Shown: positions 1 through 6,505, counted from the first letter of the stretch. The stretch is DNA of 13,485 nucleotides from Actinomycetes bacterium (GCA_021779775.1 JAJYAB010000017.1:1-13485); one strand, 5' to 3'. A program made the numbers and translations. Notes: a model not told the origin generated them from the sequence alone.

Positions 1-63
1 TTCCGATCTCAAGCACCCTGCGGCACGAAGAACACTGCCATCGGATGCAACGTCGCCGGGACG

Positions 64-69
64 TAGACT
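64..69 (+). promoter_or_regulatory. Candidate -10 box for parA-like gene (leaderless)
   Basis: The hexamer TAGACT matches the TAnnnT -10 consensus. It ends 7 nt before the GTG start at 77, so transcription would begin at or within a base of the start codon, as in leaderless actinobacterial mRNAs. No Shine-Dalgarno sequence precedes the GTG, which agrees. No convincing -35 TTG is seen 16-19 nt upstream. The same geometry recurs before the SDR gene at 5738. Confidence 0.45.
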
Positions 70-76
70 GCATGTC

Positions 77-865
77 GTGACTCGGGTGGTGGCGGTGGCC
101 AACCAGAAGGGGGGTGTCGCCAAGACCACGACAGTCCATGCGCTCGGGTTCGCCTTGGCGGAGCTCGGCTTCCGGGTCCTGTTGGTCGACCTCGATCCGC
201 AGGCATGCCTGACCTACTCGCTCGGGTTCGACCCCGACAGTCTTGGCCGGTCGTTGCATGACGTGTTCGTTCGCGAGGCGAAGGTGGCCGACGTCCGGTG
301 CCCAGTTGAAGACGCCGGCACGCTTGATGTGGTGCCGGCCACCATCGACCTGGCCGGGTCCGAGGTACATCTGCTCGCCCGTACCGGTCGTGAGCATGTC
401 CTGGCTCGGGCGCTCGCCCCGGTCAACGCGGACTATGACACCGTGTTGATCGACTGCCCGCCGTCGCTCGGGGTGCTGACCATTAACGGGCTGACGGCTG
501 CGGACGACGTCCTCGTGCCGCTGCAGTGCGAGGCGCTGAGCCACCGCGGCGTCGGGCAGCTCCTCGAGACGATCGACGACGTGCGGGCATTCGCCAATTC
601 CGAGCTCACGGTGCTGGGGGTGATCGCGACCATGTACGACGAGCGGCCCCGACATGGGCGCTCCGTGCTGAACGACGTACAGGACCGCTATGGGCTCGCG
701 CTGCTCGGTCCCCCCGTGCCGAAGTCGGTGCGGTTTGCCGAGGCTCCGGCACAGGGTCGCTGCATCCTGCAGCATGCGCCACGATCGGCTGGTGCCGAGG
801 CGTACCGTGCCATCGCGAGTCAGCTGATGCCCGCAGGCTCCCCGCAGTGCGAGCGGCGAGGCTGA
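77..865 (+). CDS. ParA/MinD-family (Soj-like) ATPase
   Basis: A 262-residue P-loop ATPase of the ParA/Soj family, which forms ATP-dependent dimers on DNA or membrane and positions chromosomes, plasmids or protein cargo. The deviant Walker A is KGGVAKTT (residues 11-18) with the signature Lys11; the usual glycine before the second lysine is alanine, a change I recall from other ParA proteins. Walker A' follows as VLLVDLDPQ and Walker B as YDTVLIDCPPSLG. The length is normal for a chromosomal Soj without an N-terminal helix-turn-helix. The GTG at 77 is chosen because the ATG at 72 meets a stop after two codons and a -10 box sits for a leaderless start. No ParB gene or parS-like palindrome is visible. 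The next gene starts 43 nt downstream, so the partner may be that small zinc-ribbon protein rather than ParB. The family call is firm; the cargo is unknown. Confidence 0.9.
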   Translation: MTRVVAVANQKGGVAKTTTVHALGFALAELGFRVLLVDLDPQACLTYSLGFDPDSLGRSLHDVFVREAKVADVRCPVEDAGTLDVVPATIDLAGSEVHLLARTGREHVLARALAPVNADYDTVLIDCPPSLGVLTINGLTAADDVLVPLQCEALSHRGVGQLLETIDDVRAFANSELTVLGVIATMYDERPRHGRSVLNDVQDRYGLALLGPPVPKSVRFAEAPAQGRCILQHAPRSAGAEAYRAIASQLMPAGSPQCERRG

Positions 866-908
866 GGCTGTGCCTGTTCTCTCCTAATCGAGCCGGAAGG
901 GGTTCCAG

Positions 909-1310
909 ATGGTCGCTGCACCCGACCCGCTGGGTAAGCGGGCGCTGTTCTCGCAGGCCGACACGACGCCGCGGCGTGCTGGTCTGGCAGGTCGTGCCCT
1001 GGGCCATCAGGTTCGGCGCCGGGCCGACCGCCGCCACCACCGCACCGGCTTCCTTGCCGGGTTGCACGTGGCGACCGACCGAGCGCTCGCCGGGGTTCCC
1101 CGCCTGCCGCTGGGCGACCTGACGGGTGTGGTGGACATCGTGTGTGGAGCCTGCGGGCAGCGTTCCTCGGTCGACGTCCTGCAGTCGCTGCTCCTACGGC
1201 TGCCGATCACCTTCGCTTTGCCCGGTCGGGGCTATCGCCACTTCATGCTGTGCCCCGCATGCCACCGGCGTACCTGGACCAGCGTGTCATGGAAGCCCCG
1301 TTCCCGTTGA
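909..1310 (+). CDS. Small zinc-ribbon-like protein, function unknown
   Basis: A 133-residue protein. The ATG at 909 is well supported by GGAAGGGG at 895-902 with 6 nt spacing. Near the N-terminus is a short motif, DPLGKRALFS (about residues 6-15), followed by a basic Arg/His-rich stretch. The C-terminal half holds two CxxC pairs, Cys79/Cys82 (CGAC) and Cys115/Cys118 (CPAC), about 33 residues apart, as in a zinc ribbon; the second is followed by HRRTW. I recall similar small actinobacterial proteins with a CPAC-xRRTW ending but know no assigned function. There is no signal peptide or membrane segment. It lies 43 nt after the ParA-like gene and 34 nt before the DedA gene on the same strand, so co-transcription with ParA is likely. 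It may be a DNA- or protein-binding adaptor for the ATPase, which is inference. Confidence that it is a real gene is good. Confidence 0.75.
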   Translation: MVAAPDPLGKRALFSQADTTPRRAGLAGRALGHQVRRRADRRHHRTGFLAGLHVATDRALAGVPRLPLGDLTGVVDIVCGACGQRSSVDVLQSLLLRLPITFALPGRGYRHFMLCPACHRRTWTSVSWKPRSR

Positions 1311-1344
1311 GCCTGCTGCGGTCGGGGCAGCCAGTCAACGCCAG

Positions 1345-2028
1345 GTGACCCTGCATGCGCCTGTGCTCGCCAGCCTGAGCGGTGGCGTCGGTCGTTGGCT
1401 GCATCATCTGCACGGCCCCGTCGTCTACCTGGTGGTGGGGCTGTTGGTGTTCGCCGAAGCCGGTTTCCTGCTCGGTTTCGTCGTGCCGGGAGAGACAGCC
1501 GCGTTGATCGGCGGCGCGCTGGCGGGGCTTCACAACGTGAACTTGGTGACCATGGTGGTGGTGGTGGTGGTCGCCGCCGTGGTGGGCGACTCGGTGGGTT
1601 ACGAGGTGGGGAAGTGGATCGGGCCGTGGCTCATGCGGCGGCGGCCCCTGCGCGACAACCCAGGGGTTGCCAAGGCAACAGACCTGGTCGTTCGCTTCGG
1701 TGGCGCTGCCGTCTTCTTCGGGCGCTGGATTGCACTGGCTCGTGCCATGGTTCCGGGAGTCACCGGGATGAGTGGGATGCGTTACCGGACCTTCTTGGTG
1801 TTCAATGCGTTGGGCGCCTTCGCGTGGGGAGTTACCTTCGTCTTGATCGGGTTTGCCGTCGGCAACTCCTATGCCCGGATCGCCTCGACGATCGGGACGA
1901 CCTCCCTGATCGTGGTGGCCGTCGCCGTCGTCGGCGTGGTGACGGCGAGCCGGGTGCACCGCCGCCGTCGGCATCGGAGCGAGGAGCAGGAGCTGGTGGA
2001 ACCTCCCCACCAACCGGGCAAGGAATGA
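1345..2028 (+). CDS. DedA-family (SNARE-associated/VTT) membrane protein
   Basis: A polytopic inner-membrane protein of the DedA family; characterised members act as lipid flippases or scramblases (e.g. undecaprenyl phosphate) and affect envelope integrity. Family signatures in order are the FxxGxxxPGE motif (FLLGFVVPGE), GDSVGYEVGKWIG, FFGRWIALARAMVPG with the conserved arginines, and a GMRYRTFLVFNALGAFAW segment, followed by a last hydrophobic helix and a basic, His/Arg-rich cytoplasmic tail. Using GTG 1345 gives 227 residues, normal for the family; the reading frame is open further upstream but that part has no DedA character and overlaps the previous gene. No good Shine-Dalgarno precedes 1345, and GTG 1363 is an alternative. 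A run of five GTG codons after an ATG (1552-1569) encodes part of a polyvaline membrane stretch. The gene probably belongs to the same unit as the two genes upstream. Confidence 0.88.
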   Translation: MTLHAPVLASLSGGVGRWLHHLHGPVVYLVVGLLVFAEAGFLLGFVVPGETAALIGGALAGLHNVNLVTMVVVVVVAAVVGDSVGYEVGKWIGPWLMRRRPLRDNPGVAKATDLVVRFGGAAVFFGRWIALARAMVPGVTGMSGMRYRTFLVFNALGAFAWGVTFVLIGFAVGNSYARIASTIGTTSLIVVAVAVVGVVTASRVHRRRRHRSEEQELVEPPHQPGKE

Positions 2029-2082
2029 CTCGGGCTCACGGTTCAGGGCTCGGACGCCGGTGATGTTGACCATGCGATGCCG

Positions 2083-2101
2083 GGCTCCCGACCATGGAGC
2101 C
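2083..2101 (+). terminator. Hairpin after DedA gene, possible terminator
   Basis: GGCTCC (2083-2088) and GGAGCC (2096-2101) form a perfect 6-bp stem with a 7-nt loop, 54 nt after the DedA stop. No T-tract follows, so intrinsic termination is uncertain. It separates the parA-DedA unit from the c-di-GMP gene. Confidence 0.35.
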
Positions 2102-2167
2102 TCCCCGACCCCGGATGCACTGCTCCCTGGAGGCACTGTCAGTAGTGGAAAAGTTCGTATAGGTGGT

Positions 2168-2173
2168 TAGAAT
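2168..2173 (+). promoter_or_regulatory. Candidate -10 box for the GGDEF-EAL gene
   Basis: TAGAAT is a good -10 match. The 17-nt-spaced -35 position (2145-2150, GTGGAA) matches TTGACA at only three positions. A start near 2180 would give a leader of about 100 nt before the GTG at 2278. The preceding stretch 2029-2167 holds no supportable gene. Confidence 0.4.
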
Positions 2174-2190
2174 GCGCGATGTAGCTTGGT

Positions 2191-2268
2191 GCCTCCTAGA
2201 ACCGGGATCTGGTACGGGCCCCCGCTGGGCCCAGGGGGCGTTACCGGCTGGACGACGAGGGGGAAGGC
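2191..2268 (+). promoter_or_regulatory. Structured 5' leader that may sequester the RBS
   Basis: Between the candidate promoter and the GTG at 2278 the RNA can fold into a long stacked hairpin. GGTAC (2211-2215) pairs with GTTACC (2240-2245, one bulge) and GCCCCC (2218-2223) pairs with GGGGGC (2234-2239), leaving a 10-nt loop that contains GGGCCC. An outer helix pairs GCCTCC (2191-2196) with GGAAGGC (2262-2268, one bulged A), covering the purine-rich ribosome binding site at about 2257-2267. A competing hairpin, GGGCCC 2216-2221 with GGGCCC 2227-2232, is also possible, so two folds could alternate. I do not recognise a known riboswitch class. High GC makes some pairing expected by chance, so this is a candidate only. 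Confidence 0.35.
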
Positions 2269-2277
2269 CACGCCATC

Positions 2278-4062
2278 GTGGAACGACAGGCTGCTCCAGG
2301 AATTTCAGCCGTCCCGGAACCACCGCCGGGTTCTGGACCCGCTGCTGACGAGCGCTTCTCCCATGTCGTGGCGTTGTCACGCGACGCCTTCGTCGAGTTC
2401 GGGCTCGATGCTGTTCTCACCGGCTGGAACCCTCAGGCCGAGCGCCTCTTCGGATGGACCACCGAGGAAGCGCTCGGCAGGCCGATCAGCGACCTCGTCG
2501 TGCCACCTCGGTTCACCGGGCGCTTCTGGGACGCGCTGCAGCGACTGCAGGCATCCAGCGGTCCCCCCGGCTCGTCACGTCCACGGGAGCTGCGCCTACT
2601 CCACCGCGACGGGCACGAGCTGCACGTGGCGAGCCTCGCGTACGTCTCTGGAACCGGATCGGAGCGTGGCGTCGGGGTGCTGCTCCACGACCTGGCAGAA
2701 GAGCGTGCCGCGGAGGTGGCGCTCGCCCACGCATACCTCCACGACCCGTTGACGGGGCTTCCCAACCGCACGCTGTTCACCTACCGCCTGGCCTATGCCC
2801 TCGCCAGAGGAAGGGCGATGCCAGGCATGGTGGCGGTGCTGGTTCTCGACCTCGATCGTTTCAAGGCGATCAACGACGCACTCGGGCACGAGGTCGGCGA
2901 CGAAGTCCTGGTGGCTGTGGCCGGACGTCTGGTCGAGTCGGATGGCGTCGCCGAGGTGATCGCCCGCCTGGGCGGAGACGAGTTCCTGGTCCTCTTCGAC
3001 GGATCCGATGACGAGGAGAAGGCGGTGTCGTTCGCCTCACGGGCGTTGCATGCCCTCGCGTCGCCGATCGTCGCCGCCGGCTCCGAGGTGTTCATCACCG
3101 CCAGCATCGGGATCGCCTGCACGACCCGGGCGGTGCACGAGCCGACCGTCTTGCTGTCGAACGCCGATGCCGCCATGTACCAGGCCAAGCGGCGCGGCGG
3201 CGGCACCATGGCGGTCTTCGGCGAAGCCATGCGAGTGAAGGTGCTCGATCGCATGACCACCGAGCACTCCCTCCACCGGGCACTCGAACGGTGTGAGCTC
3301 CGCCTCTTCTACCAACCAGTCGTCGACATCTCGGCCGAGCGTCCTATCGCCGTGGAGGCATTGTTGCGCTGGGACCATCCCGAACAGGGGCTGGTCGGAC
3401 CGAACCGGTTCATTCCCGTGGCGGAGGAAAGCGGGCTCATCATCCCGATCGGCGCCTGGGTGCTCCAGGAAGCCTGCCAGCAGCTCAAGCACTGGCAGGA
3501 CCGACCGGGTCCGGCGTCGGGCGCCGTGGAGGTGAACTTGTCGGCGCGCCAGATCGACCACCCGGAGATCGTGTCCACCGTGGAGAGCATCTTGTCGGCG
3601 AGCGGGTTGTCGCCTGCCTATCTCACCTTGGAGATCACCGAGAGCGCCCTGATGAGCGACGCCGCGTCTGCGCTGCAGGTCCTGCGGGCACTCAAAGATC
3701 TCGGCGTCACGTTGGCGATCGACGACTTCGGCACCGGCTACTCGTCGCTCAGCTACCTGCAGCGCTTTCCCCTCGACATCCTGAAGGTCGACAAGACCTT
3801 CGTCGACGGCCTCGGGGTCAGCCTCGAAGGGTCGGAGATCGTGTCGGCCGTCATCAAGCTTGCCCATGCCCTCGGCCTGCAGGTGATTGCCGAAGGTGTG
3901 GAGACCGAGCGCCAGCTGGCCGAGCTCCAGCGCCTGAGCTGTGACTTCGCCCAGGGCTATCTCTTCTCACGGCCCGTGCCTGCCGCCGACCTGTTGGGAG
4001 TCTTCCCCGCGGTGGCGGCCCCGGGGCCTGATCGCTCCGTAGGCCGGCCAGGTTCGACATAG
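2278..4062 (+). CDS. PAS-GGDEF-EAL cyclic-di-GMP signalling protein
   Basis: A 594-residue soluble, probably cytoplasmic, regulator that makes and/or breaks the second messenger c-di-GMP. An N-terminal PAS domain (about residues 27-150) is the sensor. The GGDEF domain has an intact active site, RLGGDEF, with GGDEF at 232-236; the RxxD inhibitory site expected five residues before it is absent (GVAE instead). The EAL domain has EAL at 360-362 and the usual catalytic and metal residues Asn420, Glu455, Asp482/Asp483, Lys503, Glu539 and Gln559, so phosphodiesterase activity is expected. There is no transmembrane segment or signal peptide. The GTG at 2278 is chosen for the preceding AGGGGGAAGG (2258-2267) about 10 nt upstream. 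The leader can fold over that site. The last 106 nt overlap the convergent CDF gene, including the codons for the QGYLF motif. The domain call is firm; the net direction of activity is unknown. Confidence 0.95.
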   Translation: MERQAAPGISAVPEPPPGSGPAADERFSHVVALSRDAFVEFGLDAVLTGWNPQAERLFGWTTEEALGRPISDLVVPPRFTGRFWDALQRLQASSGPPGSSRPRELRLLHRDGHELHVASLAYVSGTGSERGVGVLLHDLAEERAAEVALAHAYLHDPLTGLPNRTLFTYRLAYALARGRAMPGMVAVLVLDLDRFKAINDALGHEVGDEVLVAVAGRLVESDGVAEVIARLGGDEFLVLFDGSDDEEKAVSFASRALHALASPIVAAGSEVFITASIGIACTTRAVHEPTVLLSNADAAMYQAKRRGGGTMAVFGEAMRVKVLDRMTTEHSLHRALERCELRLFYQPVVDISAERPIAVEALLRWDHPEQGLVGPNRFIPVAEESGLIIPIGAWVLQEACQQLKHWQDRPGPASGAVEVNLSARQIDHPEIVSTVESILSASGLSPAYLTLEITESALMSDAASALQVLRALKDLGVTLAIDDFGTGYSSLSYLQRFPLDILKVDKTFVDGLGVSLEGSEIVSAVIKLAHALGLQVIAEGVETERQLAELQRLSCDFAQGYLFSRPVPAADLLGVFPAVAAPGPDRSVGRPGST

Positions 4063-4961
4063 ATCCATCGGGCCGACGGCACGACCCGGCGGATCGCCAT
4101 CTCGGCCCGGTCCACCACCTCGGCTGCCGTTTCGGCCGACATCCCCTGGTCGAACACCACCTTGGCTCCGATCAGCAGATCGTCAGGACCCAGGTGCACC
4201 GTGCGTAGGTGGACGACCCGGGTGATCCCTGTGGTGGCGAGCATCTGCTCGCCGATGGTCGCCACCTGCTCCTCGGACGCAGACTTGCCTACCATCAGCG
4301 ACAGCATCTGGCGGCCGAGCAGCATCGAATTGACGCCGAGCACCAACCCGATGCCCACCGAGCCGCAGGCGTCGTACACGGGGCTGCCTGTCGCCGCCGA
4401 CAGCCCGATGGCGACGGCGGCCAGCGCCAGGCCGATCAGCGCCGAGGTGTCCTCCACCAACAGCACTGCCAGCTCTGGCTGACGGGTCTCTCGCAGGAAT
4501 GGCCACCACCGCTGCTCGCCGCGTGCTCCTGCTGCCGTGTTGACCGCCGAGCGCAGCGACAGCGCCTCGAGCACGACGGCCACTCCCACGATGACCAAGT
4601 CGACGGAGAGGCTGCCGAGCCGCGTCGGGTGGAGGAGCTTGTCGATGCCGTCGACCAGCGACAGCGTCGCCCCGAGCCCGAACAGGACCACCGCCACCAT
4701 GAAGGCACCGGCGAACCGGAACGTCGTGTAGCCGAAGGGGTGGGTGGCGTCGGCCGGACGGGCGGCGCGGCGCATGGATCCGAGCAGGACCAGCTGGTTC
4801 CCCGTGTCGGCGCCCGAATGGATCGCTTCGGCGAGCATGGCGCCCGATCCCGTCACCAAGAACCCGACCAGCTTGGCCGAGGCCACCCCGACGTTGGCGG
4901 TCAGGGCCGCCAGCACCGGAGCGCGGCTGGTGCTGTGGTGGGACCTGTCGGCAGCGGTCAT
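3957..4961 (-). CDS. Cation diffusion facilitator (CDF/ZnT-like) transporter
   Basis: An inner-membrane divalent-metal exporter of the CDF family, which exchanges Zn2+, Fe2+, Mn2+ or similar for protons. The N-terminal half is hydrophobic with several membrane helices. The helix-2 metal site HSGAD (His48, Asp52) is present, as is the conserved HPFGYTTFRFAGA loop. The second half-site reads VEDTSA rather than HxxxD, a form I associate with the ZnT9-like branch. A cytoplasmic C-terminal domain ends at about WIYVEP; the last 30 or so residues are a Gly/Ser/Arg-rich tail without family character, encoded antisense to the EAL gene. The start is ATG at 4961, directly preceded in frame by a GTG at 4964; neither has a strong Shine-Dalgarno. 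It is divergent from RNase HI across a 218-nt spacer with a direct repeat. The metal specificity cannot be read from the sequence. Confidence 0.9.
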   Translation of the reverse strand: MTAADRSHHSTSRAPVLAALTANVGVASAKLVGFLVTGSGAMLAEAIHSGADTGNQLVLLGSMRRAARPADATHPFGYTTFRFAGAFMVAVVLFGLGATLSLVDGIDKLLHPTRLGSLSVDLVIVGVAVVLEALSLRSAVNTAAGARGEQRWWPFLRETRQPELAVLLVEDTSALIGLALAAVAIGLSAATGSPVYDACGSVGIGLVLGVNSMLLGRQMLSLMVGKSASEEQVATIGEQMLATTGITRVVHLRTVHLGPDDLLIGAKVVFDQGMSAETAAEVVDRAEMAIRRVVPSARWIYVEPGRPTERSGPGAATAGKTPNRSAAGTGREKR

Positions 4962-4970
4962 CACCGCTGC

Positions 4971-5002
4971 CGTGCCGGCGGGACCGGTTCGTGCCGGCGG
5001 GA
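4971..5002. repeat. 13-nt direct repeat upstream of the CDF gene
   Basis: CGTGCCGGCGGGA occurs at 4971-4983 and again at 4990-5002, a 19-nt period, starting 10 nt upstream of the CDF start codon on the minus strand. The position would suit an operator or tandem protein-binding site. It could also be a chance duplication in high-GC DNA. Confidence 0.4.
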
Positions 5003-5004
5003 TC

Positions 5005-5021
5005 CTCCGGCAGCGCCGGAG
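5005..5021. other. Perfect GC-rich hairpin in the CDF/RNase H divergent spacer
   Basis: CTCCGGC (5005-5011) and GCCGGAG (5015-5021) form a 7-bp perfect inverted repeat with a 3-nt loop, next to the direct repeat at 4971-5002. There is no T-tract on either side, so a terminator is unlikely; it could be an operator or leader structure. The spacer 4962-5179 otherwise holds no supportable gene. The RNase H frame is open across much of it, but the added residues have no recognisable domain. Confidence 0.35.
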
Positions 5022-5179
5022 ATGACCGGGCCGGAGGCCGGCTTACCGCTGCCGCGGCGCCGTCGTGTGTCCACGGCGTCGACACTACCGAGCCTGCCCT
5101 TCGCTCCGTGCCCGGTTCGCGCCGATCGCCGCCCTCGGGCATGCTGGTCGTCGTGGCCGTCGCGCGAACCGTCCGTGGC

Positions 5180-5689
5180 ATGTCCGACATCCCGGTCCGT
5201 CCGCCGGTCCGACCGCCAGCTCGTGGTGCTCCCGGTCCCCGGCCCGGCGAGACGGTGGTGTACACCGACGGGTCCTGTCGGGGGAACCCGGGCCCAGGGG
5301 GCTGGGCATGGGCCGTTCCCGGGGGCGCCTATGCGAGCGGGGCCGACCCGTACACGACGAACCAACGGATGGAGGTGACTGCTGTCCTGCGGGCGCTGGA
5401 GGAGCTCAGCGGTCCGCTTCTCGTCGTGTCGGACTCGACCTATGTCGTCAATTGCTTCCGGAACCGCTGGTTCGAGGGCTGGAAGCGCCGGGGCTGGAGG
5501 AATGCCGCCGGCCAGCCAGTGGCCAACCGCGACCTGTGGGAGCCCCTGCTCGAGTTGGTGCTGCACGCCGACCGGCCTGTCCGCTTCGAGTGGGTGAAGG
5601 GCCACTCCGCCGATCCGATGAACGACCGCGTCGACCTGCTGGCCACCGAGGCCGCCGACCGCCAGCGGGGATCGTCCGGCGGGACCTGA
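5180..5689 (+). CDS. rnhA: Ribonuclease HI
   Basis: Cytoplasmic endonuclease that cuts the RNA strand of RNA-DNA hybrids, removing Okazaki primers and R-loops with Mg2+. All five active-site residues of the type-1 family are visible: Asp30 in VVYTDGSC, Glu65 in NQRMEV, Asp85 in VVSDSTYV, His142 in VKGHSADP and Asp152 in DRVDLLA. The handle region with FEGWKRRGW and the NRDLWEPLLEL helix is also present. The ATG at 5180 gives 169 residues, slightly longer than the E. coli enzyme, with a Pro-rich N-terminal 25 residues before the fold. The frame remains open back to about 4991 and ATG 5141 is an alternative, but the extra residues look like non-coding translation. No clear Shine-Dalgarno or -10 was found for 5180, so the start is the weak point; the function is certain. 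Confidence 0.93.
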   Translation: MSDIPVRPPVRPPARGAPGPRPGETVVYTDGSCRGNPGPGGWAWAVPGGAYASGADPYTTNQRMEVTAVLRALEELSGPLLVVSDSTYVVNCFRNRWFEGWKRRGWRNAAGQPVANRDLWEPLLELVLHADRPVRFEWVKGHSADPMNDRVDLLATEAADRQRGSSGGT

Positions 5690-5724
5690 ACGGAGCCAGT
5701 TGGCCGCGTCCACGGTGCGACACA

Positions 5725-5730
5725 TAGCAT
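5725..5730 (+). promoter_or_regulatory. Candidate -10 box for SDR gene (leaderless)
   Basis: TAGCAT ends exactly 7 nt before the ATG at 5738, the same geometry as at 64-77. A TTG-containing hexamer, TTGGCC (5700-5705), lies 19 nt upstream, longer than ideal for a -35. No Shine-Dalgarno precedes 5738. The box overlaps the alternative ATG at 5729, which argues for the downstream start. Confidence 0.5.
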
Positions 5731-5737
5731 GCGCGCC

Positions 5738-6505
5738 ATGGACCTGAACGGCACTTCAGCGATCGTCACCGGCGGGGCTTCTGGGCTCGGCGCAGCCACC
5801 GTCCGCAAGCTCACGTCCCTCGGCGTTCGTTGCACGATCTTCGACCGCAACGAAGGGGGAGCGAAGCAGCTTGCCACCGAGCTGGGCGCTGGCGCCAACG
5901 CCTTCGGTGGTGACGTGACCGACCCCGACGACTGCCAGCGGGCGGTCGACCAGGCGGCCGAGGGTGGCAACCTGCGGATCGCGGTGAACTGCGCCGGAAC
6001 CGGATGGGTCGGTCGGGTCATCAACAAGGACAACTCGCCACACGACCAGGGTGCCTTCAAGTTCATCCAAGAACTGAACGTCGTCGGCACCTTCAACGTG
6101 ATGACCCGGGCCGCCGGGGCCATGGCGAAACAGGAAGCGCTGGCCGACAACGAGCGCGGGGTGATCGTCAACACGGCGTCGGTGGCGGCGTTCGACGGCC
6201 AGATCGGGCAGCTCGCCTACTCGGCGTCGAAGGCTGCCGTGGTCGGCATGACCCTTCCGGCTGCTCGCGACCTGTCGGTGGTGGGTGTCCGGGTGAACAC
6301 CATCGCACCGGGCCTCTTCGACACCCCGCTGCTGGCGCTGATGCCCGAGGAGCAGCGCAAGATCCTCGGCCAGTCGGTCCTGTTCCCGAAGAAGCTCGGC
6401 CAAGCCGAGTACTACGGCGAGCTCGTGGCCCATATCGCGCAGAACAGCTACCTCAACGCAGAGGTCATCCGGCTCGACGGCGGCATCCGGATGCCGCCGA
6501 AGTGA
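5738..6505 (+). CDS. SDR oxidoreductase, 3-hydroxyacyl-CoA dehydrogenase type-2 (HSD10-like)
   Basis: A 255-residue classical short-chain dehydrogenase that most resembles type-2 3-hydroxyacyl-CoA / 2-methyl-3-hydroxybutyryl-CoA dehydrogenases, which oxidise the 3-hydroxyl of acyl-CoAs with NAD+ in fatty-acid and isoleucine degradation. Visible motifs are the nucleotide-binding TGGASGLG (11-18), an acidic residue after beta-2 (FDRN) favouring NAD, GDVTD, NCAG, and the catalytic triad Ser148, Tyr161 and Lys165 (AYSASK). The stretch VRVNTIAPGLFDTPLL and the ending LDGGIRMPPK are characteristic of this subgroup. ATG 5738 is preferred over 5729 because of the -10 box at 5725-5730 and because MDLNGTSAIVTGG is a typical family start. 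It lies 48 nt after rnhA and is probably transcribed on its own. The SDR class is certain; the substrate is inferred from similarity. Confidence 0.9.
   Translation: MDLNGTSAIVTGGASGLGAATVRKLTSLGVRCTIFDRNEGGAKQLATELGAGANAFGGDVTDPDDCQRAVDQAAEGGNLRIAVNCAGTGWVGRVINKDNSPHDQGAFKFIQELNVVGTFNVMTRAAGAMAKQEALADNERGVIVNTASVAAFDGQIGQLAYSASKAAVVGMTLPAARDLSVVGVRVNTIAPGLFDTPLLALMPEEQRKILGQSVLFPKKLGQAEYYGELVAHIAQNSYLNAEVIRLDGGIRMPPK

Noticed and set aside
72..80. Minimal upstream ORF ATG-TCG-TGA overlapping the parA GTG start
   Set aside because: If transcription begins near 76-77 as the -10 box suggests, the ATG is not in the mRNA; a three-codon frame is expected by chance.
1243..2136. 297-codon open frame on the minus strand opposite the DedA gene
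   Set aside because: Its His/Gly-rich stretches arise from the reverse complement of valine and alanine codons; no domain is recognisable and DedA is well supported.
2181..2277. Known riboswitch class (c-di-GMP-I, cobalamin, TPP, glycine) or a tRNA in the leader
   Set aside because: None of the conserved core sequences I know for these could be matched, and no tRNA cloverleaf with T-arm GGTTCRA was found.
2163..2348. Possible 61-codon gene before the GGDEF-EAL gene
   Set aside because: It overlaps the real gene in another frame, has no ribosome binding site or motif, and lies across the candidate promoter and leader.
4991..5179. N-terminal extension of RNase HI by 63 residues
   Set aside because: The extra residues show no domain, the start has no ribosome binding site, and the region carries the repeat and hairpin of the divergent spacer.
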